A stretch of DNA of 64,000 nt from CAYWIT01 sp964458415 (GTDB taxonomy: Bacteria; Pseudomonadota; Alphaproteobacteria; Micavibrionales; UBA2020). This document shows, piece by piece, positions 8,236 to 16,646 of this stretch. The first letter of the stretch is position 1, and each line of letters starts with the position of its first letter. Below the pieces are notes generated by a model, which saw nothing but the letters and a program-made list of their open reading frames with translations, was not told where the DNA came from and did not search any database. The stretch covers positions 1 to 64,000 of the forward strand of contig CAYWIT010000013.1 in NCBI GenBank assembly GCA_964458415.1, in the 5' to 3' direction. The translations under genes and the position numbers were made by a program.

Positions 8236-9221
8236 CAACATCCCCTCTCCGCCCCCTCTTCTTCAAAAAAATAACCTTGCAGGATAAAGATTTCCTTGAA
8301 GAAAAACTCCGCCGCTTCCCACAGGAAATCGTCGGCTATTCCTTTCCTATCCTTTACATGTGGAGCGCCATCTATAATTACGAATGGGCGCTATGCGCGG
8401 ATGACACGGTCCTGATCTCCTGCCGTGCGCCGGCAGATGGCAACCGCCACTTTCTGCAACCCATAGGGCCCTTTGGCCCCTCCTGCCAGACGCAATTGCG
8501 CGAGATCATCAGCAGGACAGATTACCCCGTCCGTTTCTTTGGCGTCAGCGCAGAATTCCTCCGCCAGCATCCGGATTTTCTGACTGGATTTGAAATTGAA
8601 AACGACCCCGGTTCATCAAATTATCTCTATCGCACAACGGATCTGGCAGACCTTCCCGGAAAATTCTACGCAAAAAAAAGAAACCTGATCGCGCAGGCGA
8701 AGCGCCTTTACGAATGGTCTGTCCATCCCCTGACGACTGCGGATATCCCTGCCTGTCTGCAACTGCTAAAGCATATGGAAGAGCAAAACACGGATGGCCT
8801 GCATCCGGCCATGCAGGGCGACGAGGCCCCCGTGCTCATGAAAGCGCTCCTGCACTATGCCGAATTGGGCCTGCAAGGCGTTTTGCTCCGCATTGCCGGA
8901 GAGCCTGCGGCTTTTTCCATTTACGACATGACCACTCCAGAAATGGCCGCCATCCACTTTGAAAAAGCGGACCGGCACTATAAGGGCCTCTATCAAGTCA
9001 TCAATCATGAGACAGCGCAAATCATCGCCGCGACCGGCGTTCCTTTCATCAATCGGGAAGAAGACCTCGGCCTTCCCGGCCTGCGGCAGGCGAAGACCTC
9101 TTATGGCCCGATCCGGAACATTTCTTCCTGTCTGCTGACAGCGCGCCTCGGGGCCGGCGCCGCTGAACAACCCACGCAGGAAACTGCAAAGTCCCGTCTT
9201 GAGCAGAAAGAAACAGCATGA
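8232..9221 (+). CDS. DUF2156 / phosphatidylglycerol lysyltransferase C-terminal-domain protein
   Basis: 329 residues. Resembles the soluble GNAT-like domain of LPG synthases (MprF C-terminus), which transfers an amino acid from aminoacyl-tRNA. Family-like stretches: YSFPILYMWS near the start, NYLYRTTDLADLPGKFYAKK, RNLIAQAKRLYEW, FINREEDLGLPGLRQAKTSY near the end. No membrane helices, unlike full MprF. Overlaps its upstream (GNAT) and downstream (GDPD) neighbours by 4 nt each. Exact substrate unknown; a role in modifying lipid or peptide is inferred. Confidence 0.8.
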   Translation: MTTSPLRPLFFKKITLQDKDFLEEKLRRFPQEIVGYSFPILYMWSAIYNYEWALCADDTVLISCRAPADGNRHFLQPIGPFGPSCQTQLREIISRTDYPVRFFGVSAEFLRQHPDFLTGFEIENDPGSSNYLYRTTDLADLPGKFYAKKRNLIAQAKRLYEWSVHPLTTADIPACLQLLKHMEEQNTDGLHPAMQGDEAPVLMKALLHYAELGLQGVLLRIAGEPAAFSIYDMTTPEMAAIHFEKADRHYKGLYQVINHETAQIIAATGVPFINREEDLGLPGLRQAKTSYGPIRNISSCLLTARLGAGAAEQPTQETAKSRLEQKETA

Positions 9222-9964
9222 CCTCCCTCACCATCCCCAAAGTCATCGGCCACCGCGGCGCAAAAGCCTATGCGCCTGAAAATACGCTGGCCGCCCTGCA
9301 TACAGCAGCGGATATGGGCGTGGGATGGGTCGAGGTCGATGTCAAACTGACTAAAGACGGCGTGGCCATCCTGTTTCATGACGATGAGTTGGAGCGCTGC
9401 ACCAGCGGCTCCGGCCTCGTAAAGGACACAGACTGGTCTACCCTGCAGGAACTGGATGCCGGATCATGGTTCGGGGAAAGCTTCCTCGATGAAAAAATAC
9501 CGTCGCTGGAGGAGGCTCTCAACGTCATCCTCTCGCGCGGCATGGGCGTCAATCTTGAAATCAAGCCCTGTGCCGGACGAGAGAGAGAGACCGCAGAAAT
9601 TGCCCTTGATCTGGCAACACGCATCTGGCCCGACGATCTGCCGCCGCCGCTGATCTCCAGCTTCCAGCATGTCAGTCTGGAAACGGCGCTGGACATGATG
9701 CCGGAATGGCCGCGCGGCCTGCTGCTAGAGGAACATCTTCCCAACTGGCGCGATCTTGCCACCTATCTTTCCGTCGCGACAATCAATATTGACGGCAGAA
9801 AAGCGACGCCGGGGCAAATTGCGGAATATCTGGATTTCGGCAAGCCCGTTCTGGCCTATACGATCAACGACCCGCGCCATGCCCTGGATCTGTTCCAGCA
9901 GGGCATCGCGAGCGTTTTCTCGGATACGCCGGACATCATTCTTGAAGCGCTGGAGGAATTTTAA
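9218..9964 (+). CDS. Glycerophosphodiester phosphodiesterase
   Basis: 248 residues, UgpQ/GDPD type: hydrolyses glycerophosphodiesters to sn-glycerol 3-phosphate and an alcohol. Family signature: VIGHRGAKAYAPENTLAA (catalytic His and Arg), VEVDVKLTKDGVAILFHDDE (metal Glu/Asp and second His), NLEIKPC, and the C-terminal TINDPRHALDLFQQGI and SVFSDTPD. No signal peptide, so cytoplasmic. Coupled to DUF2156 by ATGA and to the cupin gene by TAATG overlap. Confidence 0.93.
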   Translation: MTSLTIPKVIGHRGAKAYAPENTLAALHTAADMGVGWVEVDVKLTKDGVAILFHDDELERCTSGSGLVKDTDWSTLQELDAGSWFGESFLDEKIPSLEEALNVILSRGMGVNLEIKPCAGRERETAEIALDLATRIWPDDLPPPLISSFQHVSLETALDMMPEWPRGLLLEEHLPNWRDLATYLSVATINIDGRKATPGQIAEYLDFGKPVLAYTINDPRHALDLFQQGIASVFSDTPDIILEALEEF

Positions 9965-10329
9965 TGCGCATCATTCCCTTCCCCGCCACCCCTTTAAATG
10001 ACGCCGAATGGTCGGATATCGATCCCGACAAGGTCATTGCGGGCCAGCCGCGTTGCGCCTATAGCATCCTTTACACCAGCGCCTCGGGAGAATGCGTAAG
10101 CGGCATCTACGCCTGCACGCCGGGGAAGTGGCGTGTTTCCTATACCGAGGATGAATTCTGCACACTGACTGCGGGGACCGTGCGCCTGACCTCCGAAAAC
10201 GGGGAAACACAGGAATTTTCCGCGCCACAAAGCTTCATGATTCCGAGCGGCTATGCCGGAACATGGGAAGCGCTCACCGCTGTGCAGAAATTCTTCGTGG
10301 TCTACGAAAAGTCCGGTACCGAAAAGTAG
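9964..10329 (+). CDS. Cupin-domain protein (DUF861/cupin_3)
   Basis: 121 residues forming one small beta barrel. Pattern: GIYACTPGKWRVSYTEDEFC, LTAGTVRLTSENGE, FMIPSGYAGTWEA, as in the cupin_3 family of (S)-ureidoglycine aminohydrolase-like proteins. The start shares one base with the stop of the GDPD gene, so it is the last member of the four-gene cassette 7762-10329. Enzymatic role unknown. It meets the methyltransferase gene tail to tail. Confidence 0.82.
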   Translation: MRIIPFPATPLNDAEWSDIDPDKVIAGQPRCAYSILYTSASGECVSGIYACTPGKWRVSYTEDEFCTLTAGTVRLTSENGETQEFSAPQSFMIPSGYAGTWEALTAVQKFFVVYEKSGTEK

Positions 10330-10331
10330 CC

Positions 10332-11084
10332 CTATCCCTTGCCGTTTTGCGATACGGGCGGCGCGACAGGGGCCAGTTGCCGCTGCCGCAAACGCACCTC
10401 TGCAAGAGCAGGCGCCCCAACCAGCGTTCCGGCATAAAGCTGTTTGCTGGCCTCGACAATATTCACGCCCCCGAAGGCATTAAAAAAACGCTGACCAACA
10501 TTCTCCCAGACCTGCGCCGTCGCCAGCATAAAGCGCGAAGAATACGGTGGCACAAAAAGCGCCCGTTCAACCCGCTCCGGAATAAAATTATATTCCCGTA
10601 AAACATGACGGATTTGTCCGGCTGAATACGGCGTTCCGTGACCAAAGGGGGTGTGATCGAAACCCGCCCACAGGCCGGAGCGATTAGGGACGATGAGCAG
10701 AAGTTTTCCCTGCCCGACCAGAACACGCCACGCCTCCCGCAGTGTCTGGTCGAGGCTGTCAAAATCCTGTAGCCCATGGATAATAATCATCTTGTCGATA
10801 GAATTCGTTTCTATGGGAAGCTCGGCTTCGTTACAGAGTGTGACCAACCCCTTGCTCTCCTCCGGCCAGAACACCGCGCCTTGTCGGGACGGCATCAAGG
10901 AGATAACACGCTCCGCCTCCATCATCAGAGGGCGCAAAAACGGATTGGCATAGCCAAAACCCAAAATTCGCTGTCCTTTGACTTCCGGCCATAAATAACG
11001 AATATGCCGCCGGATGATCCGCTGCACGATGCGCCCGGAAAGTGTCTCGTAAAATTCTTTAATATCAATTGCCTTTGTATACAT
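10332..11084 (-). CDS. SAM-dependent methyltransferase (type 11)
   Basis: 250 residues. Rossmann-type methyltransferase: ILGFGYANPFLRPLM replaces the usual glycine-rich motif I, SIDKMIIIHGLQDFDSLDQT is the motif around the catalytic face, and ALREAWRVL-like and GKLLLIVPNRSGLWA follow. The glycine loop (GFGYANP) is less canonical than DxGxGxG. Separated by one base from the stop of the MutT gene, so co-transcribed. Substrate unknown; in alphaproteobacteria this family often neighbours gloB or mutT. Confidence 0.83.
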   Translation of the reverse strand: MYTKAIDIKEFYETLSGRIVQRIIRRHIRYLWPEVKGQRILGFGYANPFLRPLMMEAERVISLMPSRQGAVFWPEESKGLVTLCNEAELPIETNSIDKMIIIHGLQDFDSLDQTLREAWRVLVGQGKLLLIVPNRSGLWAGFDHTPFGHGTPYSAGQIRHVLREYNFIPERVERALFVPPYSSRFMLATAQVWENVGQRFFNAFGGVNIVEASKQLYAGTLVGAPALAEVRLRQRQLAPVAPPVSQNGKG

Positions 11085-11085
11085 C

Positions 11086-11526
11086 TTAAAGCAGCTCCAG
11101 AAGATGCGGAATGAGCGGCATATCCGCTGGCGGCATCGGATATTTGTTAAGGTCCTTCGGATAAACCCATGAAAATCCCTGACTTTCCCTGCCCGTTACG
11201 AACCCCTTCCACATGCGGCAAACAAAAAGCGGCATGACAAGGTGAAACCCTTCATACCGGTGCGAGGCAAATGTTAAAGGCGCAAGGCAAGACTCTTGCG
11301 TATCTATATCAAGCTCTTCTTTAAGTTCGCGCACAAGCGCCGCTTCCGGCGTTTCTCCCGACTCTATTTTTCCGCCAGGAAATTCCCAAAGCCCCGCCAT
11401 GGCTTTTCCCTCCGGCCGTTGCGCCAGAAGAACACGGCCATCCCGATCCACCAAAGCCACCGCAACGACATAGAGAACCTTTTCAGGAGCGAGACGGTTT
11501 TCATGATGAGGGGAAAAACAGCTCAT
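11086..11526 (-). CDS. mutT: NUDIX hydrolase, MutT type (8-oxo-dGTP diphosphatase)
   Basis: 146 residues. Complete NUDIX box GGKIESGETPEAALVRELKE continuing EELDI (GX5EX7REUXEEXGU), with LWEFPGGK upstream, as in MutT, which removes 8-oxo-dGTP from the nucleotide pool. C-terminal FSWVYPKDLNKYPMPPADMP matches the usual MutT tail that positions the base. It lies between a DnaQ-like gene and the methyltransferase gene on the same strand, with 1-8 nt gaps. Confidence 0.88.
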   Translation of the reverse strand: MSCFSPHHENRLAPEKVLYVVAVALVDRDGRVLLAQRPEGKAMAGLWEFPGGKIESGETPEAALVRELKEELDIDTQESCLAPLTFASHRYEGFHLVMPLFVCRMWKGFVTGRESQGFSWVYPKDLNKYPMPPADMPLIPHLLELL

Positions 11527-11534
11527 AACCGCTA

Positions 11535-12170
11535 TCAGGGCGCCGGCGGAGCTTTGCCGCCCTTGGAAAAGCTCGCCGCCTTTTTTTCAGAGAACTGAAT
11601 GTAATCCCTGAAAATCTTCGGGTAAGCCTCTGAAAGCAAACGTGCATCAAAAAGGGCGCCCTGCAGCCGCCCCTCGCGCTCCTTACGATTAATGCTGTAG
11701 CGATCCAGCACTTTCTCCAACGCCGCATTCTTGTCACCAAACATGGATTCGACCCAGCCGCGGATATTGACGCATTGGTTTTCATGAAGAGCCGGAACAT
11801 TCGCCTGCTCAAGTTCCCTATTCAGGAATACGATATCGGCCGCAAGGCCATCCTTGTTATGGCAGATAACGAGGACCGGGGAATCGCCGATAAAGCTGCG
11901 CAACTGCGCGGCGATTTGCGAAAAAAGCGGGCCATTTTTGACCTCGTCCCGCGTCACCCCTTGCGTCTTGATAACGTCCTGCGGAACATCCCGTTCGGGA
12001 TTGATAACAACATGAAATTCGACCCCTGTCGCACGTCGGCCTTTAATTTCAATCGCCGCAATTTCGACAATACGGTGCCCGTCCTGAATCGACCCACCGG
12101 TGGTGACGATATCCAGAATAATTTCCCGTGGTCCCTGCGCCATCTTGCTATAAGTATTCATCAGGCTCAT
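11535..12170 (-). CDS. DnaQ-like (Pol III epsilon) protein with degenerate exonuclease site
   Basis: About 211 residues with the overall layout of DNA polymerase III epsilon: REIILDIVTTGGSIQDGHRI (ExoI region), FHVVINPERDVP, HNKDGLAADIVFLNRELEQA (ExoII), GRLQGALFDARLLSEAYPKI (ExoIII). Of the five expected catalytic residues, ExoI Glu is Val22 and ExoIII His is Gln170; D20, D112 and D175 remain. 3'-5' exonuclease activity is therefore doubtful. Probably a paralogue, with the true DnaQ elsewhere. Start is uncertain (12188 GTG, 12170 ATG or 12143 ATG). Upstream of mutT on the same strand. Confidence 0.78.
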   Translation of the reverse strand: MSLMNTYSKMAQGPREIILDIVTTGGSIQDGHRIVEIAAIEIKGRRATGVEFHVVINPERDVPQDVIKTQGVTRDEVKNGPLFSQIAAQLRSFIGDSPVLVICHNKDGLAADIVFLNRELEQANVPALHENQCVNIRGWVESMFGDKNAALEKVLDRYSINRKEREGRLQGALFDARLLSEAYPKIFRDYIQFSEKKAASFSKGGKAPPAP

Positions 12171-12257
12171 GAAAGCTTGGTAGCGCACCTCCCGACGGCT
12201 GTCAATCCGGCCGGAATGATTATGCTTACATTTAACGAATTATGAATATAAGGACGC

Positions 12258-13556
12258 TCAGCCGTTCCCGAAAGTTTCAATCCGCATTAAATGCGGGGGC
12301 TCGGCCACAGCCTTCAGCCTGCCGATTTCCGTCACCGCCTTGCGAATATTGGATTCCAGCGTTTCATGCGTTGTCAGCACGACGGGAACAGGCATCTCCG
12401 GATCACGCCCCCGCTGAAGCACAGATTCCAGAGAAACCTGACAATCCCGCAGAATCGCGGAAACATCCGCCACTACTCCAGGCTGATCCAGCACAATCAG
12501 ACGGAGGTAATAAGAGCCGATGCGGTCGCCGATATTCGCAGGCTTCAATGCCGAAACTTTTTCCGACGGTATCCCCATCAACGGCAGCCTGCGCCCGCGG
12601 GCCACATCAAGAATATCGGAAACCACGGCAGAAGCTGTCGGATTCCCGCCAGCACCCCATCCCATCATCAATACCTTGCCGACGTAATCCCCATCGACAT
12701 ATACAGCATTGAGAGCTCCTTCCACCGCAGCAATCGGCGAATCCTCCGGCACAAGGCACGGCTCTACCGACTGTTCGATCCCTGCTGCCGTCCGCCGCGC
12801 AATGCCCAACAGTTTGATGCGATACCCCAGCTCCTTTGCGAAAGTAATATCGAGCGCCGCTATGCTGCGAATACCGCTGGTCTGCACCAGAGAAGCATCC
12901 GGAACACCGCCAAAGGCAATGCCGGAAAGAATAGCCAGTTTATGCGCAGCATCCACGCCGTCAATGTCAAAGCCCGGGTCCGCTTCGGCATAGCCCAGCC
13001 GCTGCGCTTCCGCCAGAACATCGGAAAAATTACGACCTGTCGTGCGCATTTCCGAAAGGATAAAGTTGCATGTCCCGTTCAGAATCCCGTATACGGCCCG
13101 AAAATCATTGGCCGCAAGGCCTTCGCGCAAGCCCTTGATAACCGGAATGCCGCCCGCAACCGCCGCCTCGAAAAAAATGGAGGAGGCTCCGTTCTCCAAC
13201 AGCGCCAGCACTTCCACGCCACGCGTTGCCAGCAAAGCCTTGTTGGCCGTCACCACAGGCTTGCCCAGACGCACGGCGCTGCTGACCAGATCAAAGGCAG
13301 CACCGGAAGCGCCCCCCATCAATTCCACCACGACATCGACATCTGGATCGTCCGCCAGAGCCACAGGGTCATCATGCCACTTTACACCGGACAACGGAAT
13401 GCCGCGCTCCTTGGCCCTGTTTCGCGCCGATACCGCCGTCACGCGAATTTCCCGCCCGGCGCGCTGTGCAAGCAGGGCTCCATGTTCCGCCAAAATCCGG
13501 CAAACGGCCGCCCCGACATTTCCCAAGCCTGCAATACCAACCTTGAGCGGGGCCAT
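12258..13556 (-). CDS. hom: Homoserine dehydrogenase
   Basis: 432 residues, normal for a monofunctional enzyme that reduces aspartate semialdehyde to homoserine for Met, Thr and Ile synthesis. NAD(P)-binding VGIAGLGNVGAAVCRIL at the start; VVTANKALLA; catalytic region GILNGTCNFILSEM and LGYAEADPGFDIDGVDAAHK; C-terminal ACT domain (YYLRLIVLDQPGVVADVSAI) implying feedback control by threonine. Start ATG 13556 follows GAGAGACCGG. Confidence 0.96.
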   Translation of the reverse strand: MAPLKVGIAGLGNVGAAVCRILAEHGALLAQRAGREIRVTAVSARNRAKERGIPLSGVKWHDDPVALADDPDVDVVVELMGGASGAAFDLVSSAVRLGKPVVTANKALLATRGVEVLALLENGASSIFFEAAVAGGIPVIKGLREGLAANDFRAVYGILNGTCNFILSEMRTTGRNFSDVLAEAQRLGYAEADPGFDIDGVDAAHKLAILSGIAFGGVPDASLVQTSGIRSIAALDITFAKELGYRIKLLGIARRTAAGIEQSVEPCLVPEDSPIAAVEGALNAVYVDGDYVGKVLMMGWGAGGNPTASAVVSDILDVARGRRLPLMGIPSEKVSALKPANIGDRIGSYYLRLIVLDQPGVVADVSAILRDCQVSLESVLQRGRDPEMPVPVVLTTHETLESNIRKAVTEIGRLKAVAEPPHLMRIETFGNG

Positions 13557-13578
13557 GATTCCGGTCTCTCTATGTTAT

Positions 13579-14322
13579 TTATTGAGCGCCGAGATAAATT
13601 TCAACGCGGCGATCCGCGGCTTCCTGGGAACGCGCCCCGGGAGCGGCATTGGACTCTTCATCCCCTTTTGAGACAGCCTTCACCCATGCCGGACTGACGC
13701 CAGCGTCATGCAGTACGACTGTCACGGCATTGGCGCGTTTTTGCGCAATTTCAAAATTCACCATCTTTTTCCGGATCGGATCGGTGACGCCATCGACACG
13801 CTGGCTGGCATGGCCAACAACGGTAACCGCCACCGCGCCCGGCTGTTGATTGATGTCAGCCGCAACTTTGCCGATATCCTTACGCTCCCTTGCCGTCAAA
13901 TGCGCAGACCCATGCAGGAAAAACGTCTGGTAAACCATCTCTCCGTAATACGTCGGCGCAACCGTCTGGACTTGCTGTTCCTCTGCAACAGGCGCAAAGG
14001 CGGCGTCTCCCTCCAGCGGGTAGACCGTGACGCTGTCTGTCACCTCGACCGGCGCGGCTTGCTGGAATGACGCCGCTTCAGCGGCTGAGCGCTCCGGCGC
14101 TGACAGTTCAATTTTACCCGGCTTCATCACAAGATTGTGCCGGTTCTGCCCTGCATAGCCCGTTGGCATGGCCTCCATGACTCGCTCAACGCGCTCGAGG
14201 GGACACGTCTTTCCCTTCAGATGACAGCCCTCCTCATGCCCTGCGCCGTGCCGCGGCGTGCCCGCACAGGCGGAAAGGAGCAACAGCGAGGAAACAATCG
14301 TCAGCGTTCTGAATAAATTCAT
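13579..14322 (-). CDS. OmpA-family lipoprotein
   Basis: 247 residues. Lipoprotein signal SSLLLLSACAG with the lipidated Cys, so outer-membrane anchored. A linker rich in Ala/Glu/Val leads to a C-terminal OmpA-like peptidoglycan-binding domain (VAVTVVGHASQRVDGVTDP, NFEIAQKRANAVTVVL, AADRRVEIYL). Probably ties the outer membrane to the wall. It lies 22 nt upstream of hom on the same strand. Confidence 0.86.
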   Translation of the reverse strand: MNLFRTLTIVSSLLLLSACAGTPRHGAGHEEGCHLKGKTCPLERVERVMEAMPTGYAGQNRHNLVMKPGKIELSAPERSAAEAASFQQAAPVEVTDSVTVYPLEGDAAFAPVAEEQQVQTVAPTYYGEMVYQTFFLHGSAHLTARERKDIGKVAADINQQPGAVAVTVVGHASQRVDGVTDPIRKKMVNFEIAQKRANAVTVVLHDAGVSPAWVKAVSKGDEESNAAPGARSQEAADRRVEIYLGAQ

Positions 14323-14485
14323 GGAGAAAAGCCCTTAAAACGGAACAGGTTTACACAATTGTGCCAGCCGAACGGCTGTATCGGCAGTTTGCTATCAAAA
14401 CGAAGAAAATTCAACCCCCTACAATGTCACGCCATGAAAAACAGCGCTTTTCCCTGCCCTTGACGCCCTAGCGATTTAAGATATC

Positions 14486-15172
14486 TTGTGGATTATCAAC
14501 CTGTCATGGCTGGGGGCCGCTTTGCGCGCATTTAAGGAAATTATACGGAAAGAAGATGGCAACGCCCTTTTCCTTATCCTTATCGCCGTTGCGTTGTTCG
14601 CGGCGCTTTCCTATGCCGTCACCCAGTCCGGGCGCGGTTCGGGAGACACTAACAAAGAACAGGCCATGATCATGGCCGCGCAGATCACACAGGAAGCCGC
14701 CGTCTATCAAAGCGCCGTTACCCGGATGCTCCTGACAGGCACGAACAGAACGGAAATACGCTTTGAAAATGCAGGAACATCTTTTCTCTGCACGGCAGGG
14801 GCCGAATGTTTCTGGGCGCCGGAGGGCGGGGGAATGACCATACCGAACCCGCCGCCGGGGGCTTTCACAGCACCTCCCAATCCCGTCTTCGAAACGTTTA
14901 ATGGCAGCGTCTGCCATGAACCCGATGCCGCTGTTTGTACAGGGTTTGGAATATCGCTGGCCGTTGCCGGACTTGGCACCAGCGCGAAAGACACCTTTAT
15001 CAAATACAGCCCCTTAACGGAAAGCGTCTGCCGCGCCATTAACAAAGGCCTCGGGATATCTGGCATTCCCGGTCAAAATCTTTTTACCCCCACAATTGCC
15101 ATCGGCAAGCCAGCTGCCTGTATCCAGATAAACGCCAACTATCATTATTACCACGTTCTTATTGAAAACTAA
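14486..15172 (+). CDS. Prepilin-like membrane-anchored protein of unknown function
   Basis: 228 residues. N-terminal basic stretch then one hydrophobic helix (NALFLILIAVALFAALSYAV) followed by TQSGRGSGDTNKEQA, a pattern seen in alphaproteobacterial pilin- or pseudopilin-like proteins. The periplasmic part has four Cys (FLCTAGAECF, VCHEPDAAVC) likely forming disulfides, plus Pro-rich loops. No ATG/GTG is in frame early; the TTG at 14486 is the only upstream start, so the true start is unsure. Single gene, with no pilus assembly genes nearby. Confidence 0.65.
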   Translation: MWIINLSWLGAALRAFKEIIRKEDGNALFLILIAVALFAALSYAVTQSGRGSGDTNKEQAMIMAAQITQEAAVYQSAVTRMLLTGTNRTEIRFENAGTSFLCTAGAECFWAPEGGGMTIPNPPPGAFTAPPNPVFETFNGSVCHEPDAAVCTGFGISLAVAGLGTSAKDTFIKYSPLTESVCRAINKGLGISGIPGQNLFTPTIAIGKPAACIQINANYHYYHVLIEN

Positions 15173-15684
15173 TGAAGTGCCAGCATTTTTCGGAGCTCGT
15201 CGCGTAATCTCAATTCGTCCGTTTTTGTGTAATCCTTGCCAAACTCTGCAATGACAAAACCCCCGACATGCGGGCTGAGCGCCTTGCGCAAATTTCCCAG
15301 CATACGCGGCGGAGCGATCAGCACCAGTCTTTCGAAGGATCCATTCCCCGCCTCGTCCTCAAGCCATGTGGAGACCCTGCGCGCGAAAGAAAACATATCT
15401 TTCTGCGATCTGGTAAAACGGGGCTCATACTTGTGATGAATAGACGCCGTGCTGGAACTCGCCACACGCCCAACACTTTTGTTCGGTAACGCCACAGTTT
15501 CCCGCTCCGCAGGCATAATCTCGGCGACAAAAGAAATATCGCTTCCCTGCTTGCTGAAAATTCTGGCTACGTGGTCATCCGCCACCAGAACCCAGATGTG
15601 CGGAACCTTGCGTATTTCCACGGGAAACACAGGCTTCCTTGCCCGCTGACGATTTCCTGACATCCGCTTTTCTGCATAAGCCAT
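15169..15684 (-). CDS. Host attachment protein (PF10116-like)
   Basis: 171 residues. Matches the 'protein required for attachment to host cells' family: HIWVLVADDHVARIFSK near the start, then SRxxM-like FSFARRVSTWLEDEAGNGSF, LVLIAPPRMLGNLRKALS and GKDYTKTDELRLRDEL at the end. Family members have an eRF1-like fold and unknown chemistry. ATG 15684 follows AAGGGAGAAAACAGG; the longer frame to 15822 is not supported. The stop overlaps the end of the convergent prepilin-like gene by 4 nt. Confidence 0.83.
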   Translation of the reverse strand: MAYAEKRMSGNRQRARKPVFPVEIRKVPHIWVLVADDHVARIFSKQGSDISFVAEIMPAERETVALPNKSVGRVASSSTASIHHKYEPRFTRSQKDMFSFARRVSTWLEDEAGNGSFERLVLIAPPRMLGNLRKALSPHVGGFVIAEFGKDYTKTDELRLRDELRKMLALH

Positions 15685-15787
15685 CCTGTTTTCTCCCTTC
15701 TCTTGTCGTGATAGCCCTATTAGACCATGCCCGAAACCGGCCATGAGTTGATAAAAGTCACGAAAAGAAAAAAAGCCAGAGAGAAAG

Positions 15788-16528
15788 TCAGTCCGCCCGA
15801 ACGGCCTTGCCGAATTCTTCAAACAGTCTTGCGTTCGGCGGGTTCACCCAAAAATCCCCCTCCGGATGCCATTGCGTCCCCATGACGAATTTTTTATCCG
15901 GCATGGAAACCGCCTCGACCAGACCATCCTCGGCAGTGGCCTCGACCCGCAACCCCGCGCCGAGCCTGTCGATCCCCTGCGTATGGAGTGAATTCACTTT
16001 GAATTCGTCCGGCAACCCCCATTTTTCGAACAGCCCCCCTTTTTCAAGACGCGCCTTATGCGGGTGACACAGATAATTTTCATCATAGGTCAGTTTTTCG
16101 TCATCACGATGATCCAGCTTGCCCGGTTGTTTATGCACATATTGATAGAGCGTCCCGCCGCAAGCCACATTCAATTCCTGAAAACCGCGGCAAATAGCGA
16201 AAAGAGGGATATCTTTTGCTATGGCGGCGCGGATCATAGGCAGCGTGACATCGTCACGATGCTGGTCCAGATGCTCATCCTCGAACTCCCGCTCTGCATT
16301 GTAATGCAAAGGAGACACATGCGATGGCGCCCCCGTCAGCAAAATGCCGTCAATGCTTTCCATGACGGATCCGAAATCAAATTCCTTGCCGATTGCGGGA
16401 ATCAGGAGCGGCGTGCATTTAACGATTTCCAGCAAAGGCCGCATATATTGCTGTTTTACAATATAAGCAAAGGCATCATGGTAAGGAATGCGGTTACAGG
16501 GGATCAGGATAATCGGCGAGCGGGACAT
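15788..16528 (-). CDS. Class I glutamine amidotransferase-like hydrolase (peptidase C26)
   Basis: 246 residues. Gamma-glutamyl hydrolase/PuuD type. Nucleophile Cys in FAICRGFQELNVA, catalytic His-Glu in MGTQWHPEGDF; GILLTGAPSHVSPLHYN corresponds to the oxyanion region. PuuD-type enzymes release GABA from gamma-glutamyl-GABA in putrescine breakdown. No other puu gene is nearby, so substrate is uncertain. ATG 16528 follows GGAGGAAGA. Confidence 0.87.
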   Translation of the reverse strand: MSRSPIILIPCNRIPYHDAFAYIVKQQYMRPLLEIVKCTPLLIPAIGKEFDFGSVMESIDGILLTGAPSHVSPLHYNAEREFEDEHLDQHRDDVTLPMIRAAIAKDIPLFAICRGFQELNVACGGTLYQYVHKQPGKLDHRDDEKLTYDENYLCHPHKARLEKGGLFEKWGLPDEFKVNSLHTQGIDRLGAGLRVEATAEDGLVEAVSMPDKKFVMGTQWHPEGDFWVNPPNARLFEEFGKAVRAD

Positions 16529-16646
16529 TCTTCCTCCGGTCTGGATTTCTCGTATATGACAGGGAATCTTCGCATATTTTTTCAGCCGCCCCAAGCCCCT
16601 ACATCAAGCAACACACACGTTATGAGAAACCTCTGCTCCGACAGTC

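Noticed and set aside
12291..13697. Long plus-strand frame of 468 codons opposite hom
   Set aside because: Lies antisense to homoserine dehydrogenase with its conserved motifs; composition is that of a GC-rich shadow frame.
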